Shown here in pieces: positions 17,838 through 28,495 of a DNA stretch of 64,000 nt. The position numbers and the translations under genes are program-made. Each line of letters begins with the position of its first letter. The stretch's first letter is position 1. The notes beneath the pieces were generated by a model, which was given only the letters and a program-made list of their open reading frames with translations, searched no databases and had not been told where the DNA came from. The DNA comes from DATFYM01 sp035315065 (lineage in GTDB: Bacteria > Acidobacteriota > Terriglobia > UBA7540), in the NCBI GenBank assembly GCA_035315065.1, contig DATFYM010000146.1, positions 1 to 64,000 of the forward strand, in the 5' to 3' direction.

Positions 17838-17954
17838 AACACAGAGTTCACTGAGACTTCACCGAGGCCACGGAGAAGAAAGCCGAGAAAGAATGGGACC
17901 CCAGCTCTTCGTCTTCTCCGTGGCCTCGGTGGGCCCTCCGCGAACTCTGTGTTG
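17838..17954. repeat. Word-repeat hairpin, CACAGAG/CACCGAG family
   Basis: The left arm begins CAACACAGAGTTC and runs to CACGGAGAAG near 17878. The right arm (~17913-17954) is its near reverse complement. Words of the CAC[AT/CG]GAG type recur with 8-11-base spacing. It lies between two divergently transcribed genes. One arm of the same family is embedded at about 4108-4130. Confidence 0.7.
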
Positions 17955-18108
17955 GCTCTTGTTCTTGGTGGCTCGTGGAATCCGAAGCTCACATTCTTCG
18001 CGGTCCACAAAGAATTTGCGAGATAGTAGTGCACCTTGGGGGGGGCGCACCAGGAATCCAGCATATAATGTCTCTGTTTCAATCGAGATTTATCGCGGAT
18101 TGTCGAGG

Positions 18109-19532
<1,424 letters not shown>

Positions 19533-19539
19533 GTTTTGC

Positions 19540-20517
19540 CTACCTGGTTTTCTGCTCGCCGGCACTCTCCTCCTGCTCGTTTTCACCCTTTTGCCACGTG
19601 GAATCGGGATTATATTCCTTCGTGGCTTTGGCTAGCACATCAGTCTTCCTGCCGAGGTCCTTCTGGTACACCACTCCATCCTGGTTAACGATGAATGTCA
19701 TCACGCCAGACGACCGGTATTCAGCCGGATAGGCTACGAAAGCGAATCCCCCGGTCATTTTGCCGTCTACGATATAACTTTTCGCCCCGCCTGGGGCATT
19801 TTTACCCTGACCCGTGAGGATGTCGAAGTAGTAGCCGCGGTAAGGAGTGGGGGCGCCGTCTCGGCTTGGGGCATAGCCCTCGGCAACGGCCGACGCCACC
19901 AGCGGCCCGATGGGGCTCTCAGGCCCGCCCTCAACAGCTTGCCAATAGAGGCCATTTTGCTGCCCGGGATCACTGAAGATTTTCTGGGCATACTCGTTGT
20001 TGTGGGCGGAGTAGTATTCCTTTTGCGCCGCCACCAACTCCTGGCAAACGCGAATGGCCGACATTTCATTCCGGCCAACTCGCCGGTACAAAATTTCTTT
20101 CTTGCCCGCGTCGGTGTCGAAATACCACCGATTACCTCTGTCCACGAGCGGTATGGGCATGGGCCAATTCTCCGCGCCGATATACACGGTGATGGTTCCA
20201 TCCGGTTCTTTCACCAGACGGTGCATTTGCTGATATTTCTCTACCATATTGGCGCGGTTCTGGGCGTCCTCGGTTTCGTCTCCCGACGAGACGATTTGCT
20301 TTGCGTCTGGTCCGAGGATATCGAGCATCGCTTTTTCGTCATTATTCCGCGCGGCCGCGACGAGTGCGCTGCTCGCCTCTTCCGGCGATGGAAATGTTTT
20401 CTGGCCCCGTTGCTGTGCCAGGGAACGGGTGGCAAAGACCAGAAGGATTGCGACCGCGGCTAATTGAGGAAGATTGGCCAAATGAAATTTGTCGAAACTC
20501 AACTTCGTTCGCCGCAT
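19540..20517 (-). CDS. DUF2950 family secreted protein
   Basis: A 325-residue exported protein with signal segment LPQLAAVAILLVFATRSLAQ. DUF2950 hallmarks are FPSPEEASSALVAAARNNDEKAMLDILGPDAKQIVSSGDE, WPMPIPLVDRGNRWYFDTDAGKKEILYRRVGRNEMSAI, and PYRGYYFDILTGQGKNAPGGAKSYIVDGKMTGGFAFVAYPAEYRSSGVMTFIV. No biochemical role is established for the family. It lies directly downstream of a DUF3300 gene on the same strand; these two families are commonly neighbours, suggesting a joint envelope function. Confidence 0.9.
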   Translation of the reverse strand: MRRTKLSFDKFHLANLPQLAAVAILLVFATRSLAQQRGQKTFPSPEEASSALVAAARNNDEKAMLDILGPDAKQIVSSGDETEDAQNRANMVEKYQQMHRLVKEPDGTITVYIGAENWPMPIPLVDRGNRWYFDTDAGKKEILYRRVGRNEMSAIRVCQELVAAQKEYYSAHNNEYAQKIFSDPGQQNGLYWQAVEGGPESPIGPLVASAVAEGYAPSRDGAPTPYRGYYFDILTGQGKNAPGGAKSYIVDGKMTGGFAFVAYPAEYRSSGVMTFIVNQDGVVYQKDLGRKTDVLAKATKEYNPDSTWQKGENEQEESAGEQKTR

Positions 20518-20562
20518 AAGGCTTTCTCTCCATTTCTAAGAACTGCCGAATCGCAGATTGAC

Positions 20563-20678
20563 CATTGACGATTGGAAACAGCTAGCTTTCAGCTATCAGC
20601 GGTCAGCTCTCAGCACGAAAGTCCGGTTCTTGCTGATAGCTGAAGGCTGAAAGCTGATTGCTTTTCCAATCGTCAATG
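20563..20678. repeat. Word-repeat hairpin, AGCTTTC/AGCTATC family
   Basis: Outer arms are CATTGACGATTGGAAA (from 20563) and TTTTCCAATCGTCAATG (to 20678). Inner arms are AGCTTTC/AGCTATC heptamers. The loop (about 20613-20633) is the exact reverse complement of the loop at ~30964-30984, so these two loci are copies in opposite orientation. The stop codon of the DUF3300 gene lies in the right arm. Confidence 0.8.
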
Positions 20679-21770
20679 CCTGCCACCGCCGCCGTGAAAT
20701 CCGCCGCCGCCGAAGCTGGCGCTTCCCCTTGACGAATAGCTCCTTGCCTCTCCGCCACGCTCGTAGTGGCTGAAGGTGCCTGAGCGGGTCCCGCTCTGGC
20801 CGCGGGGTTCAGCGTAGCCTCGAGCAGCACGGTGGTTCCCATTGAAAGGCTCTGGTCCGCGACGGTTGAAACCTCCGCCGCGCGCGCCCCCGCCCCGGTA
20901 GTAGCCGTTCCGGTTGTAGAACGTGTTGCTCCGGGAGTAGTACCTGCCGTGGTCAAAGGTTGCGTAATGGTTGTGCCAGTCGAACCCCCAACGATTCCAG
21001 CCCCAGCCAAAACCTTCGAAGAAGCCGATTCCGAAGCCGACCCCGAACGAGAGGTACGGGCCGTCATACCAAATTCCGGGATACGGGTACCAAAAGGGCC
21101 ACGGGTCGATTGGATATCCGTATACCACCCAAGGGTCGTAGGCCGGAACGTAAACGATTTCGGGGTTGGCCGGCTCCACAACGATGGTCGAGCCCTGCGT
21201 CGTTACCACTTGCTGCGGCGTCGTCTTGAGATTTCCGGCTTGATCCGCTTTTTGGCGCATTACCTGTATGGCATCCATCACCGCCTGTTCCTGATTGTAG
21301 TAGGCATCGCCTAGAGACGAAGTCCACGAGAGGTTCTTATCCATATTTCCCAGGACGGATGGAAAGGCAGTGAGGGCTTTGACGCTGGGGTCCCAGGGTT
21401 GTTGGTCCGCCGCTTGAGCCAAAGCCTCGCCCTGTAAACCAGGATGTGCTTGCAGCCATCGGTCGGCCTCGACCACTTGCTCGGGAAACGTGGACGCCGC
21501 CAGGATCTGCGCCACCAGCGAATCCGGATACAGCGCGATAGGCGCTACCAATTGCTGCAACTGCTCGGGAGTCTCTAGCATGTACGGCGGCGCCGGCGCG
21601 GTCTGTGCCGGGGCCTGTGGCGGGGCCTGTGTCGGGGATTGTTCGTCTTGATAAGCGGCCAGGCCCTGAGGCCAAGTCGCGAACAACAAGCCCAGCGACA
21701 ACAGGGAAACCAAAATCTGCTTGCCTAATCGAGGCCTGGGGAACCCGGCGGCGCCTCCGAAAGTGTTCAT
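20673..21770 (-). CDS. DUF3300 family secreted protein
   Basis: A 365-residue exported protein. The ATG at 21770 follows an AGGAG site; the signal segment is ILVSLLSLGLLFATWPQGLAA. The DUF3300 core is TPEQLQQLVAPIALYPDSLVAQILAASTFPEQVVEADRWLQAHPGLQGEALAQAADQQPWDPSVKALTAFPSVLGNM, followed by IVVEPANPEIVYVPAYDPWVVYG. The C-terminal third is low-complexity Gly/Arg/Tyr/His-rich (GGGARGGGFNRRGPEP, GGGFHGGGGRH), likely exposed and possibly RNA-, DNA- or surface-binding. The last His codon and the stop derive from the adjacent hairpin. Confidence 0.9.
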   Translation of the reverse strand: MNTFGGAAGFPRPRLGKQILVSLLSLGLLFATWPQGLAAYQDEQSPTQAPPQAPAQTAPAPPYMLETPEQLQQLVAPIALYPDSLVAQILAASTFPEQVVEADRWLQAHPGLQGEALAQAADQQPWDPSVKALTAFPSVLGNMDKNLSWTSSLGDAYYNQEQAVMDAIQVMRQKADQAGNLKTTPQQVVTTQGSTIVVEPANPEIVYVPAYDPWVVYGYPIDPWPFWYPYPGIWYDGPYLSFGVGFGIGFFEGFGWGWNRWGFDWHNHYATFDHGRYYSRSNTFYNRNGYYRGGGARGGGFNRRGPEPFNGNHRAARGYAEPRGQSGTRSGTFSHYERGGEARSYSSRGSASFGGGGFHGGGGRH

Positions 21771-21918
21771 GCTCCTGAACCTCCTCTGCATCCTCATTGC
21801 TCCCGGCCTCCGAAAGATAAGATGAGCAAGACACGGCTTCGGCTGCAATTGGCCCTTCCCGGCTCTCAGTTAGTTCTCAGAAGGTGTGAAAAAATGCTCT
21901 TCGCCCCGAAGGGGAGAA

Positions 21919-22023
21919 AGAGAGTAGCCCAGGGCGCCAGCCCTGGGATCAGATGCCCCCAAAAACCGCAAAACCTATAATTTGCCGGCATTCTCCCAGG
22001 GCTGGCGCCCTGCGCTACTCTCT
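21919..22023. repeat. REPIN-like inverted pair (GTAGCCC...GCGCTAC)
   Basis: Two palindromic units face each other: GTAGCCCAGGGCGCCAGCCC (~21924-21943) and its inverted counterpart GGGCTGGCGCCCTGCGCTAC (~21999-22018), within arms that also contain AGAGAGTAG/CTACTCTCT. The design is the same as the element at 41432-41520, with a different core word. It lies upstream of the DUF3300 gene. Confidence 0.65.
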
Positions 22024-22241
22024 ATCGGCCTGCGGGCCTTCCTTCCAAGAAGGAAGATTACCCAGATTGTTAAAGCCCCCGCCAGTGTGGCAAAATGCCA
22101 CACTTTTTTCACTTTTTGGACCTGCGTCTCCCACTTGGCCCTCCAACTAACTGATTCCACGATAGAAAAATAAAGTGTCTGATTTGTCTCATTTGTCTCC
22201 ATTGTCTCATTTCTTTGTGTCCATGCTGGTAGTTGTGGAGA

Positions 22242-22333
22242 ATTGAGTCATTGAGCCATTGATTCATTGACTCATTGAAAACAAAGGACTTCTTGTCTTT
22301 CAATGGTTCAATGAATCAATGAGTAAATGAGTC
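22242..22333. repeat. Word-repeat hairpin, ATTGNNYC octamers
   Basis: The left arm has four ATTGNNYC octamers plus ATTGAAAA (22242-22281). The right arm (about 22298-22333) carries the same family inverted with one variant (ATTTACTC). It belongs to the family of the 11693 element. Confidence 0.8.
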
Positions 22334-22370
22334 GATCTCTCACTAATTCAACCACTTAGGAGAGATGAGT

Positions 22371-23370
22371 ATGGGTTTAGTCAAATCACCTGATGTTACC
22401 CCAAAAAAGGCTGCCGCCAACCGGCAGAACTCCCAACACTCCACCGGACCTCGTTCCGAGGCCGGCAAGCAAAACTCCAGCCTTAACGGCTTAGTCCACG
22501 GGATTTACTCAAAACACCCGCACCTACGGCGCGATGATCGTGCTGGGCGAGGCCCCCCTCGACTTCGAGAGCCTCCGCGCCCGCCTCCATCGCCGCTGGG
22601 GCTGTGGCCTGGATCCCCTCATCGACGTCGAAACCGACGAACTGGCCTGGCTCCTCTGGCGCAAGCAGCGGGTGGAGCGGGCCCGCGACTGCATGCTGGT
22701 GGCCCGCAAAGAGCATGCCGACACCGAGGGTCGCCGTCGGGAGCGGGAGCACGTCCGTGACACGGTGGACCTGGAGGAGGCGGCGCGCATCGGTTTGCGG
22801 CGCATAAAGGACTCCCCGGCGGCCTTCGAGCAGACGCTGACGGTGCTCTCGGTGCTCCAGGAGGACGCCGAGCGGCGCGAGTTCACGCACGACCACGCCA
22901 CGCACCTGGCGTTTCTCTACGGGGAGGAGCCCGACGGCCAGGGGTTGACGATAAAGCACATCTTCCGCACGTTGTCGCAACCGGGGGCCGAGAGCGAGAA
23001 GCGGAACCGGGAGAAGGAGCGCAAGATTCTGCTGCAGGCGCTGGAAATCGAAAGGGAGCAGGTGGTGGAAGAATACCTGCAGTTCCGGCGGGACCGCATC
23101 GAATTGACGCCCTGGGTGAAGGGAGGGATGCTGGCTGCGGACGAAGAGACACGGTGGATCGTGAGGGAAGCGGCGTCGCTGGACCGGACGATCGACCGCA
23201 AGATCAAGCTGCTGATGGACTTGCGGAAAGACCTGCGGCAGCAGATGAAGTGGGAGGCGGAAGACAGGTGTCAGGGGTCGGATGCCGGGGACCAGGTGGC
23301 AGAAGCGGAAGAGAGGGATGAGGCGCCGGGTGTAAGGGACCGAAAGTCCTGCGGCCGGACCCGTCGTTAG
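22371..23370 (+). pseudogene. 'STGPRTxxGK' repeat-family protein gene, frameshifted
   Basis: The first ~45 codons give MGLVKSPDVTPKKAAANRQNSQHSTGPRSEAGKQNSSLNGLVHGIYS, the N-terminus of a widespread, uncharacterised acidobacterial family (STGPRT-x-x-GK...N-x-x-KHG). At the A-run near 22511-22514 the frame shifts by one base. In the new frame the sequence continues NTRTYGAMIVLGEAPLDFESLRARLHRRWG and then a long charged coiled-coil-like part to 23370. Removing one A from the run restores a single ~332-residue protein. The shift may be real decay, a sequencing error in the run, or slippage. The second ATG (22371) has the better spacing to AGGAGAG. A related gene is at 42779-43549. Confidence 0.65.
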
Positions 23371-24008
23371 CATCGCGCCGACCTCGACCACGGCTCGATC
23401 TGCGGACGAAAGCGAGCCAACCGGCATCAGAAACGAGGCCGACGCGGGGCAAGGCGAGGATTTGTAGGGCCGAACGGCGTTCGGCCCAGCGTGGGCGAGA
23501 CGCCCGCGCAGATGTCGGCCTCTGGGCCTGGGCGCGAATTGTGCCGGGCAAGGATCGATGGCACCCGTGTGCCGAGAGAAGGGATTCCCTTGCCTGGTTT
23601 CGTCGGGACGGAGGTCAGGAGCTGCGGATTGGGGATCGAAGATGCCCGTGGGTGGTGAAAGAAAAGCGAAAGTTGAGGGCGAGAGGTCTGAAGAGGTTCG
23701 AAAGTCAAGAGTTAATACTCTAGAGTGGACGCTGCCTTGGCCCTCGACTTTGACTTCAGACTACCGACTGTTTTTTTGGCAAGGGAAGCCACGATGTTAT
23801 TGAAAACAAATAAGGCGGCCTGCGGTATTACCGCCTTCCAGCCGGGGACACAGTCTCGGCTATCGGGCAGCAGTGCCTGAAGAGTGGATTTGCGTCTCGT
23901 GTTATGTCTCAGAAGTCGTCAATAAGATTGCTCCACGGAGCGGGCGAAAGATCCCTCGTTACGCTTTTATTCAAAATGGTTATGGTGCCGATTCGGTCGT
24001 AAAAAGGG
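23371..24008. other. Long non-coding interval
   Basis: About 640 bases without a supportable gene. It contains GCCGAACGGCGTTCGGCC (23472-23489), a near-perfect palindrome, and a hairpin at 23670-23777. AAGGCGG...CCGCCTT (23812-23837) is a small stem. The rest may be the long upstream region of the TonB receptor gene. Confidence 0.5.
23670..23777. repeat. Word-repeat hairpin followed by a T run
   Basis: The left arm contains AGTTGAGGGCGAGAGGTCTG and AAGTCAAGAG. The right arm (23741-23770) contains CTCGACTTTGACTTCAGACT and ends in seven to eight T residues (23771-23777). Inverted, the right arm is made of AGTC-starting heptamers. The T run makes a rho-independent terminator plausible. Confidence 0.5.
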
Positions 24009-24037
24009 TTGACTTCAGCAATCGAGTGCGCTATAGG
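24009..24037 (+). promoter_or_regulatory. Sigma-70-type promoter of the TonB receptor gene
   Basis: TTGACT (24009-24014) and TATAGG (24032-24037) are 17 bases apart and lie about 80 bases before the ATG at 24118. This gives an untranslated leader of roughly 75 bases. Confidence 0.55.
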
Positions 24038-24117
24038 TATCGGGTCGGTCGGGTTCGGGTCTGGAAACTCCATGTTGTTCAACTATTCCGGCACCACAGT
24101 GCCAGCGGAGGTTTAGC

Positions 24118-27100
24118 ATGACTTGTAGGCGAGCGGCTCTTGCTACCCTTTTCTGCTTTGCAGTCATTCTTGTGGGTTCACCACTCTTTGGCCAAGCCAC
24201 CGGGACCCTTTCCGGCACGGTTCAGGACCGCTCCGGGGCGGCTTTGCCCGGAGCCGCCGTCACCGCTACCTCGCAGGAGACCGGCGTCCCCCGCGAAACC
24301 AAGACGGATGGCACCGGTCACTTCCTGCTCCCCCTCCTGCCGATCGGCACCTATTCGATCAAGGTCACGGCCGCAGGCTTTCAACCGGTGGAGCAGAAAG
24401 ACCTTACCCTTCAGGTGGATGAGACGCGCGAAGTGGACTTCTCACTCGCGCCGGCCACCCTTCAGCAGACCGTCGAGGTGTCGGCTACGGCCGTAGCGGT
24501 GGAAACCGCCAACGCAACCCTGGGCCAGGTGATCACCTCACAGCAGGTGGCCGAGCTTCCCCTCAACGGCCGGGACTTTGTCCAGTTGGCCACGCTGGGG
24601 CCGGGTACCGTATCGGAGACCAACCCCAACAGTTTCTTCACCACCGGCGGCAGCAGCGAGGTGGCCATTCGCGGCTCTTTCTCGCTGTCGGTCGGGGGAT
24701 CGCGGGCCAACAGCACAGACTGGCTTCTCGACGGAGTGGATAACAACGAATTGACCGCGGGAGGAATCGCCATCCTGCCGGATATCGACGCCCTCCAAGA
24801 GTTCAAGGTCCTCACCTACGACTACTCGGCGGAATACGGCACCCGGGGCGGACCGACCGTACTACTGACCACCAAGAGCGGAAGCAACGACTTTCACGGC
24901 TCCCTGTTTGAATTCCTGCGCAACACCAGCCTCGATGCGCGCGACTTCTTTGCGCCTAATCGCGGCGAGTTCAAGCAGAACCAGTTCGGCGGCACGCTCG
25001 GCGGTCCCATCAAAAAGGACAAGACGTTCTTCTTCCTCGATTACCAAGGCAAGCGCAGCCTCGAGGGCATCACCTTCCTGGGAACCGTCCCGACCGCGAA
25101 AGAGCGAACCGGCGACTTCTCTGAGGCGTTCCTCGGTATCTCCCAACTGTACAACCCTTACAGCACTACGACGGTGGGCGGCGTAACCACCCGCCAGCCC
25201 TTTATGTGCGATGCCGGAGGCAATCCATTGCCCACCAATGCCAATGGTATCCAGGCCGCAGGCACGGCTTGCAACAAGATTCCGGCCAGCCTGATCAATC
25301 CCATCGCCGCGCAAATGGCTAATCTCTACCCCTCTCCCAACATTGCGGGCACGCTGGTCAACGACTACAGCAACGTTCCCGTGCGAAATTTCAAGGAAGG
25401 CGAGGCCGACCTGCGGCTGGACCACAACTTCTCCAGCCGGGACTCGCTATACGCGCGCTTCAGCTACGACCAGGCGACTGACTATCAGCCGGGCGGGTCG
25501 CCGGGGTTTGCCGAAGCCGGCGCCTTCGCCAGTACGCAGAGCCTCGCCGACCACAGTCGTAACGCCGCGCTTTCCGAGACTCACGTTTTCTCACCGAACA
25601 CCCTCAACAAAGTGACGGCTGGCTTCAACCGCGATTTTAACCACATCCTTTCCTACGGCACCGGATCGTGCGAGTCGCAAAAGCTCGGAATCCCCGGCGC
25701 CAACCTGGGCGGAGTGAGTTGTGGGCTGGTGTCGACGGAAGTCAGCGGCGCGTACTGGCCTCTGGGCGACCGGGGCTATACGCCGTTTCAAGGCGGGACC
25801 AACGTGTTCTCCATCTCCGACTCCTTCGATATGATTCGGGGCAAACACGAGATGACGTTCGGCGGGCAAATCCGGGCCAACCAGATGAACGTGCTGGCGG
25901 AGGGTTTCCAGGACGGGTTCTGGATCTTCACTAATGGCTGGACAGCATCGCCGGCGGGAGCCGGCGGTGACAATATGGCGGATTTCTTGCTGGGCTTGGC
26001 CGATCTCGCTCTTCACGATCAGAACTTCCAGGGTCCCACCACCGGCCGGCGATGGAAGATGTACCGTCCGTACTTTCAGGACAATTGGCGCGTCTCGCCC
26101 AACCTCACAGTCAACCTCGGTTTGGCTTGGGCCATCGTGACGCCGATCAGCGAAGAGGCTAATCGCGAGTCGAACTTTGACTACCAAACCGGCCAATGGT
26201 TTGTTGCCGGGAGGAACTCAGGTTCTCATGTTGGCGTCGCCACCGACCTCACCGCCTTCGAGCCACGCCTCGGGATTGCCTGGAGCCCGCGCGGAGATCG
26301 CAAGACTTCCGTCCGCCTGGGATACTCGATCTATCATGACTCCTCGTGGAACCAGGGCGCCCAAGGCTTGTGGCAGAATCCACCCTACTGGGAAGAGTCC
26401 GCTAACGGCAGTTTCTTTGCCGACGGAAACCTCACGCCCGCCCAGGGGTACAACATTTCGCAAGGCTTTGCTATCCTGACGGAACCCCCCGGCACTTCCG
26501 GGTTCGGAGGCAATTGGAATGCCCAGAACCTCAACTTCAAGCAGGGCCGTATCCAGCAGTTTAATCTCAATATCGAGCGCCAACTCCCCGGCGACGTCCT
26601 CTTAACCGTGGGCTACGCGGGTGCGCGCAGCAACCACTTGCTGAGCGACGATTTCAACGTCAACATCGGCTCCCCAACGGCTTGCGGCACCGTGTCTGGC
26701 TATACCCTTGGTTGCGGGGCTCCTCCTGCTCCCTGGGGCGGTTTTACCGACGTCTACGACATCTTCGATAACGGCCACTCGCGGTACGACTCCTTGCAGG
26801 TGAGAGCCGAGACCAAGAGCAGCCACGGACTTTACGGCTTGGTGAGCTACACCTACTCCAAGGACTTTGACAGCGGGATGCCGGACGGCCTCGGGAGCAA
26901 CATCGGCGCCCTTTATTACCCGCTGCCGGGCGCAGCCACCATGGACAAAGGCTTTTCGCAAATCGATCTCACGCATAACTTCACCGCCAGCGTGGTTTAC
27001 GATTTGCCGTTCGGGAAGGGCAAGCACTGGGGGAGCAATTGGGCCGGAGCCACCAACGCATTATTCGGCGGCTGGGAGCTGACCGTGATCGAGCACGCCA

Positions 27101-27528
27101 TCTCCGGCTTCCCCCTCTTCATCTACAACAGCAACAATACATCCGGCGTGAATTTCCAATGGAACGGCCTGGCCTTGAACCGTCCTGACCGGGTTTGCAA
27201 CGGCCGCTTGAGCAATTGGACGGTGAGCGAGTTCTTCAACACCAGTTGCTTCCAGGCGGCGGCGTCCGGGGAACTCGGCAACTCCGACCGGACCCCGCTG
27301 TTTGGTCCGCCATTGGTCAACACGGACTTCTCGGCGATCAAGAACATCCCCCTCTCCTTCCGCGAGGGCGCGTCGCTGCAATTCCGCGCCGAATTCTTCA
27401 ACCTCTGGAATCACCCGGAGTTCGCCACGCCCACCACTGACCTGGCCGCCGGCCCGGTCTTCGGCGTGATCAACCAGTCGGTGAACAACCCGCGCCTGAT
27501 CCAGTTCGCGCTCAAGCTTCGTTTCTAG
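24118..27528 (+). CDS. Oar-type TonB-dependent receptor
   Basis: An 1136-residue outer-membrane receptor. The signal peptide is residues 1-26 (ending SPLFGQ). A carboxypeptidase-regulatory Ig-like domain (~30-105) follows: GTLSGTVQDRSGAALPGAAVTATSQETGVPRETKTDGTGHFLLPLLPIGTYSIKV. Then the plug: ISQQVAELPLNGRDFVQLATLGPG, DGVDNNELTAGGIAILPDIDALQEFKVLTYDYSAEYGTRGGPTVLLTTKSGSNDFHGSLFEFLRN. The 22-strand barrel ends in the canonical C-terminal Phe (NPRLIQFALKLRF). The ATG has a GGAGG site nine bases upstream. Such receptors dominate Acidobacteriota genomes and probably import oligosaccharides or peptides. No SusD partner is adjacent. The same C-terminal pattern appears in the relic at 4201. Confidence 0.95.
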   Translation: MTCRRAALATLFCFAVILVGSPLFGQATGTLSGTVQDRSGAALPGAAVTATSQETGVPRETKTDGTGHFLLPLLPIGTYSIKVTAAGFQPVEQKDLTLQVDETREVDFSLAPATLQQTVEVSATAVAVETANATLGQVITSQQVAELPLNGRDFVQLATLGPGTVSETNPNSFFTTGGSSEVAIRGSFSLSVGGSRANSTDWLLDGVDNNELTAGGIAILPDIDALQEFKVLTYDYSAEYGTRGGPTVLLTTKSGSNDFHGSLFEFLRNTSLDARDFFAPNRGEFKQNQFGGTLGGPIKKDKTFFFLDYQGKRSLEGITFLGTVPTAKERTGDFSEAFLGISQLYNPYSTTTVGGVTTRQPFMCDAGGNPLPTNANGIQAAGTACNKIPASLINPIAAQMANLYPSPNIAGTLVNDYSNVPVRNFKEGEADLRLDHNFSSRDSLYARFSYDQATDYQPGGSPGFAEAGAFASTQSLADHSRNAALSETHVFSPNTLNKVTAGFNRDFNHILSYGTGSCESQKLGIPGANLGGVSCGLVSTEVSGAYWPLGDRGYTPFQGGTNVFSISDSFDMIRGKHEMTFGGQIRANQMNVLAEGFQDGFWIFTNGWTASPAGAGGDNMADFLLGLADLALHDQNFQGPTTGRRWKMYRPYFQDNWRVSPNLTVNLGLAWAIVTPISEEANRESNFDYQTGQWFVAGRNSGSHVGVATDLTAFEPRLGIAWSPRGDRKTSVRLGYSIYHDSSWNQGAQGLWQNPPYWEESANGSFFADGNLTPAQGYNISQGFAILTEPPGTSGFGGNWNAQNLNFKQGRIQQFNLNIERQLPGDVLLTVGYAGARSNHLLSDDFNVNIGSPTACGTVSGYTLGCGAPPAPWGGFTDVYDIFDNGHSRYDSLQVRAETKSSHGLYGLVSYTYSKDFDSGMPDGLGSNIGALYYPLPGAATMDKGFSQIDLTHNFTASVVYDLPFGKGKHWGSNWAGATNALFGGWELTVIEHAISGFPLFIYNSNNTSGVNFQWNGLALNRPDRVCNGRLSNWTVSEFFNTSCFQAAASGELGNSDRTPLFGPPLVNTDFSAIKNIPLSFREGASLQFRAEFFNLWNHPEFATPTTDLAAGPVFGVINQSVNNPRLIQFALKLRF

Positions 27529-27559
27529 CTTACGTTGCTAGCTAGGGAAGGGAAGAATC

Positions 27560-27690
27560 AAACACAGAGGCGCAGACATTGGCTGATTGAGTGATCGGGT
27601 GATTGCGGGATCGAGGGATGGACGGAGACTTCTTCCAATCGCTCAATCACCCGATCACTCAATCACCCAATGTCTCTGTGCCTCTGTGTT
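27560..27690. repeat. Nested word-repeat hairpin (CACAGAG outside, GATTGAGT inside)
   Basis: The outer arms are AACACAGAGGCGCAGACATTGG (27560-27582) and its near complement CCAATGTCTCTGTGCCTCTG (to 27690). The inner arms are GATTGAGTGATC/GGGTGATT words (about 27583-27625 and 27634-27666). Two word families are therefore arranged concentrically in one structure. Confidence 0.8.
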
Positions 27691-27739
27691 GGAACCTCCC
27701 CTCGCAATTACCTCACGCCCCCGCTACAATATAACGAGC

Positions 27740-28279
27740 ATGATCATCACCAACCGCGCCAAGCTCGGCCTGGGCGTGCTGCTCATCATTGCGGCAGGGG
27801 TGACCGGCTTTCTCCGGTTCCGGCGAGGCGCACCGGCGCCGCTCGAGATCGGCGACAAGGCGGTGGACTTTACGGTGCCGCGGCTCGACGCTGGGGAAAT
27901 CGCCCTCAAGAATTATCACCGCCACGTGGTGCTGGTGAACTTCTGGGCCACGTGGTGCCCGCCCTGCATCGAGGAAACTCCCAGCTTGGAGAAATTCGCC
28001 GAGCAAGTGAAGCCCTACGGCATCGACGTGATCGGCGTGAGCGTCGATCAGGACCCGGCAGCGTTGGCCAAGTTCATCCGCGACTATCACCTCACCTTTC
28101 CCATCGGCCGCGATCCGCAGCAGACGCTCTCCGGGCGTTATGGCACGCGCCTTTTCCCCGAGACTTACATCATCGGCCGCGACGGGCGAGTGGCGTCGAA
28201 GATCATCAGCAACATCGATTGGGAAGACCCGCGCATCGTCTCGTTTGTCCGCGACCTCGCAGAAGGCAGTAGGCAGTAG
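27740..28279 (+). CDS. TlpA-family thioredoxin-like protein
   Basis: A 179-residue membrane-anchored periplasmic thiol-disulfide oxidoreductase. Residues 7-25 form the membrane anchor. The AhpC/Redoxin-type fold follows (IGDKAVDFTVPRLDAGEIALKNY...VVLVNFWATWCPPCIEETPSLEKFAEQ) with the redox pair C73 and C76 in WCPPC. The C-terminal FPETYIIGRDGRVASKIISNIDWEDPRIVSFVRDL is typical of TlpA/ResA. Roles include cytochrome c maturation or reduction of secreted metal-binding proteins; here a PHM-like copper protein is encoded downstream. The start at 27740 lacks a strong ribosome site but follows TACAAT. The last four residues (GSRQ) are encoded by heptamer repeats. Confidence 0.85.
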   Translation: MIITNRAKLGLGVLLIIAAGVTGFLRFRRGAPAPLEIGDKAVDFTVPRLDAGEIALKNYHRHVVLVNFWATWCPPCIEETPSLEKFAEQVKPYGIDVIGVSVDQDPAALAKFIRDYHLTFPIGRDPQQTLSGRYGTRLFPETYIIGRDGRVASKIISNIDWEDPRIVSFVRDLAEGSRQ

Positions 28280-28302
28280 GCGGAAGGCAGTAGGCAGTAG
28301 GA
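28265..28302. repeat. Single-arm heptamer array (GGCAGTA)
   Basis: Five tandem heptamers GGCAGTA/GGCGGAA run from about 28265 to 28299. They begin inside the last codons of the TlpA gene and provide its stop codon. No inverted partner arm is visible nearby, so this is a half element. Confidence 0.6.
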
Positions 28303-28495
28303 GTCGGCGGAATTGACGCCACGGGCATCGTCGCCGGTGTGGCTGCTATTGTGCTGACCTCATTTTTCACAAGGCCGGCCGCGATCTGTGCCTATTAAAA
28401 CGACGCATAGTTTACAATATATCTATTCTACTTGACGCCCACGTAATCACATGGTACCGTCCAAGTCGAGCGCCCTGGGGCGACTTAGGAACACT

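Noticed and set aside
22483..23427. 314-codon minus-strand frame opposite the STGPRT-family gene
   Set aside because: Codon pattern and family homology are on the plus strand; the minus frame is an overlapping artefact.
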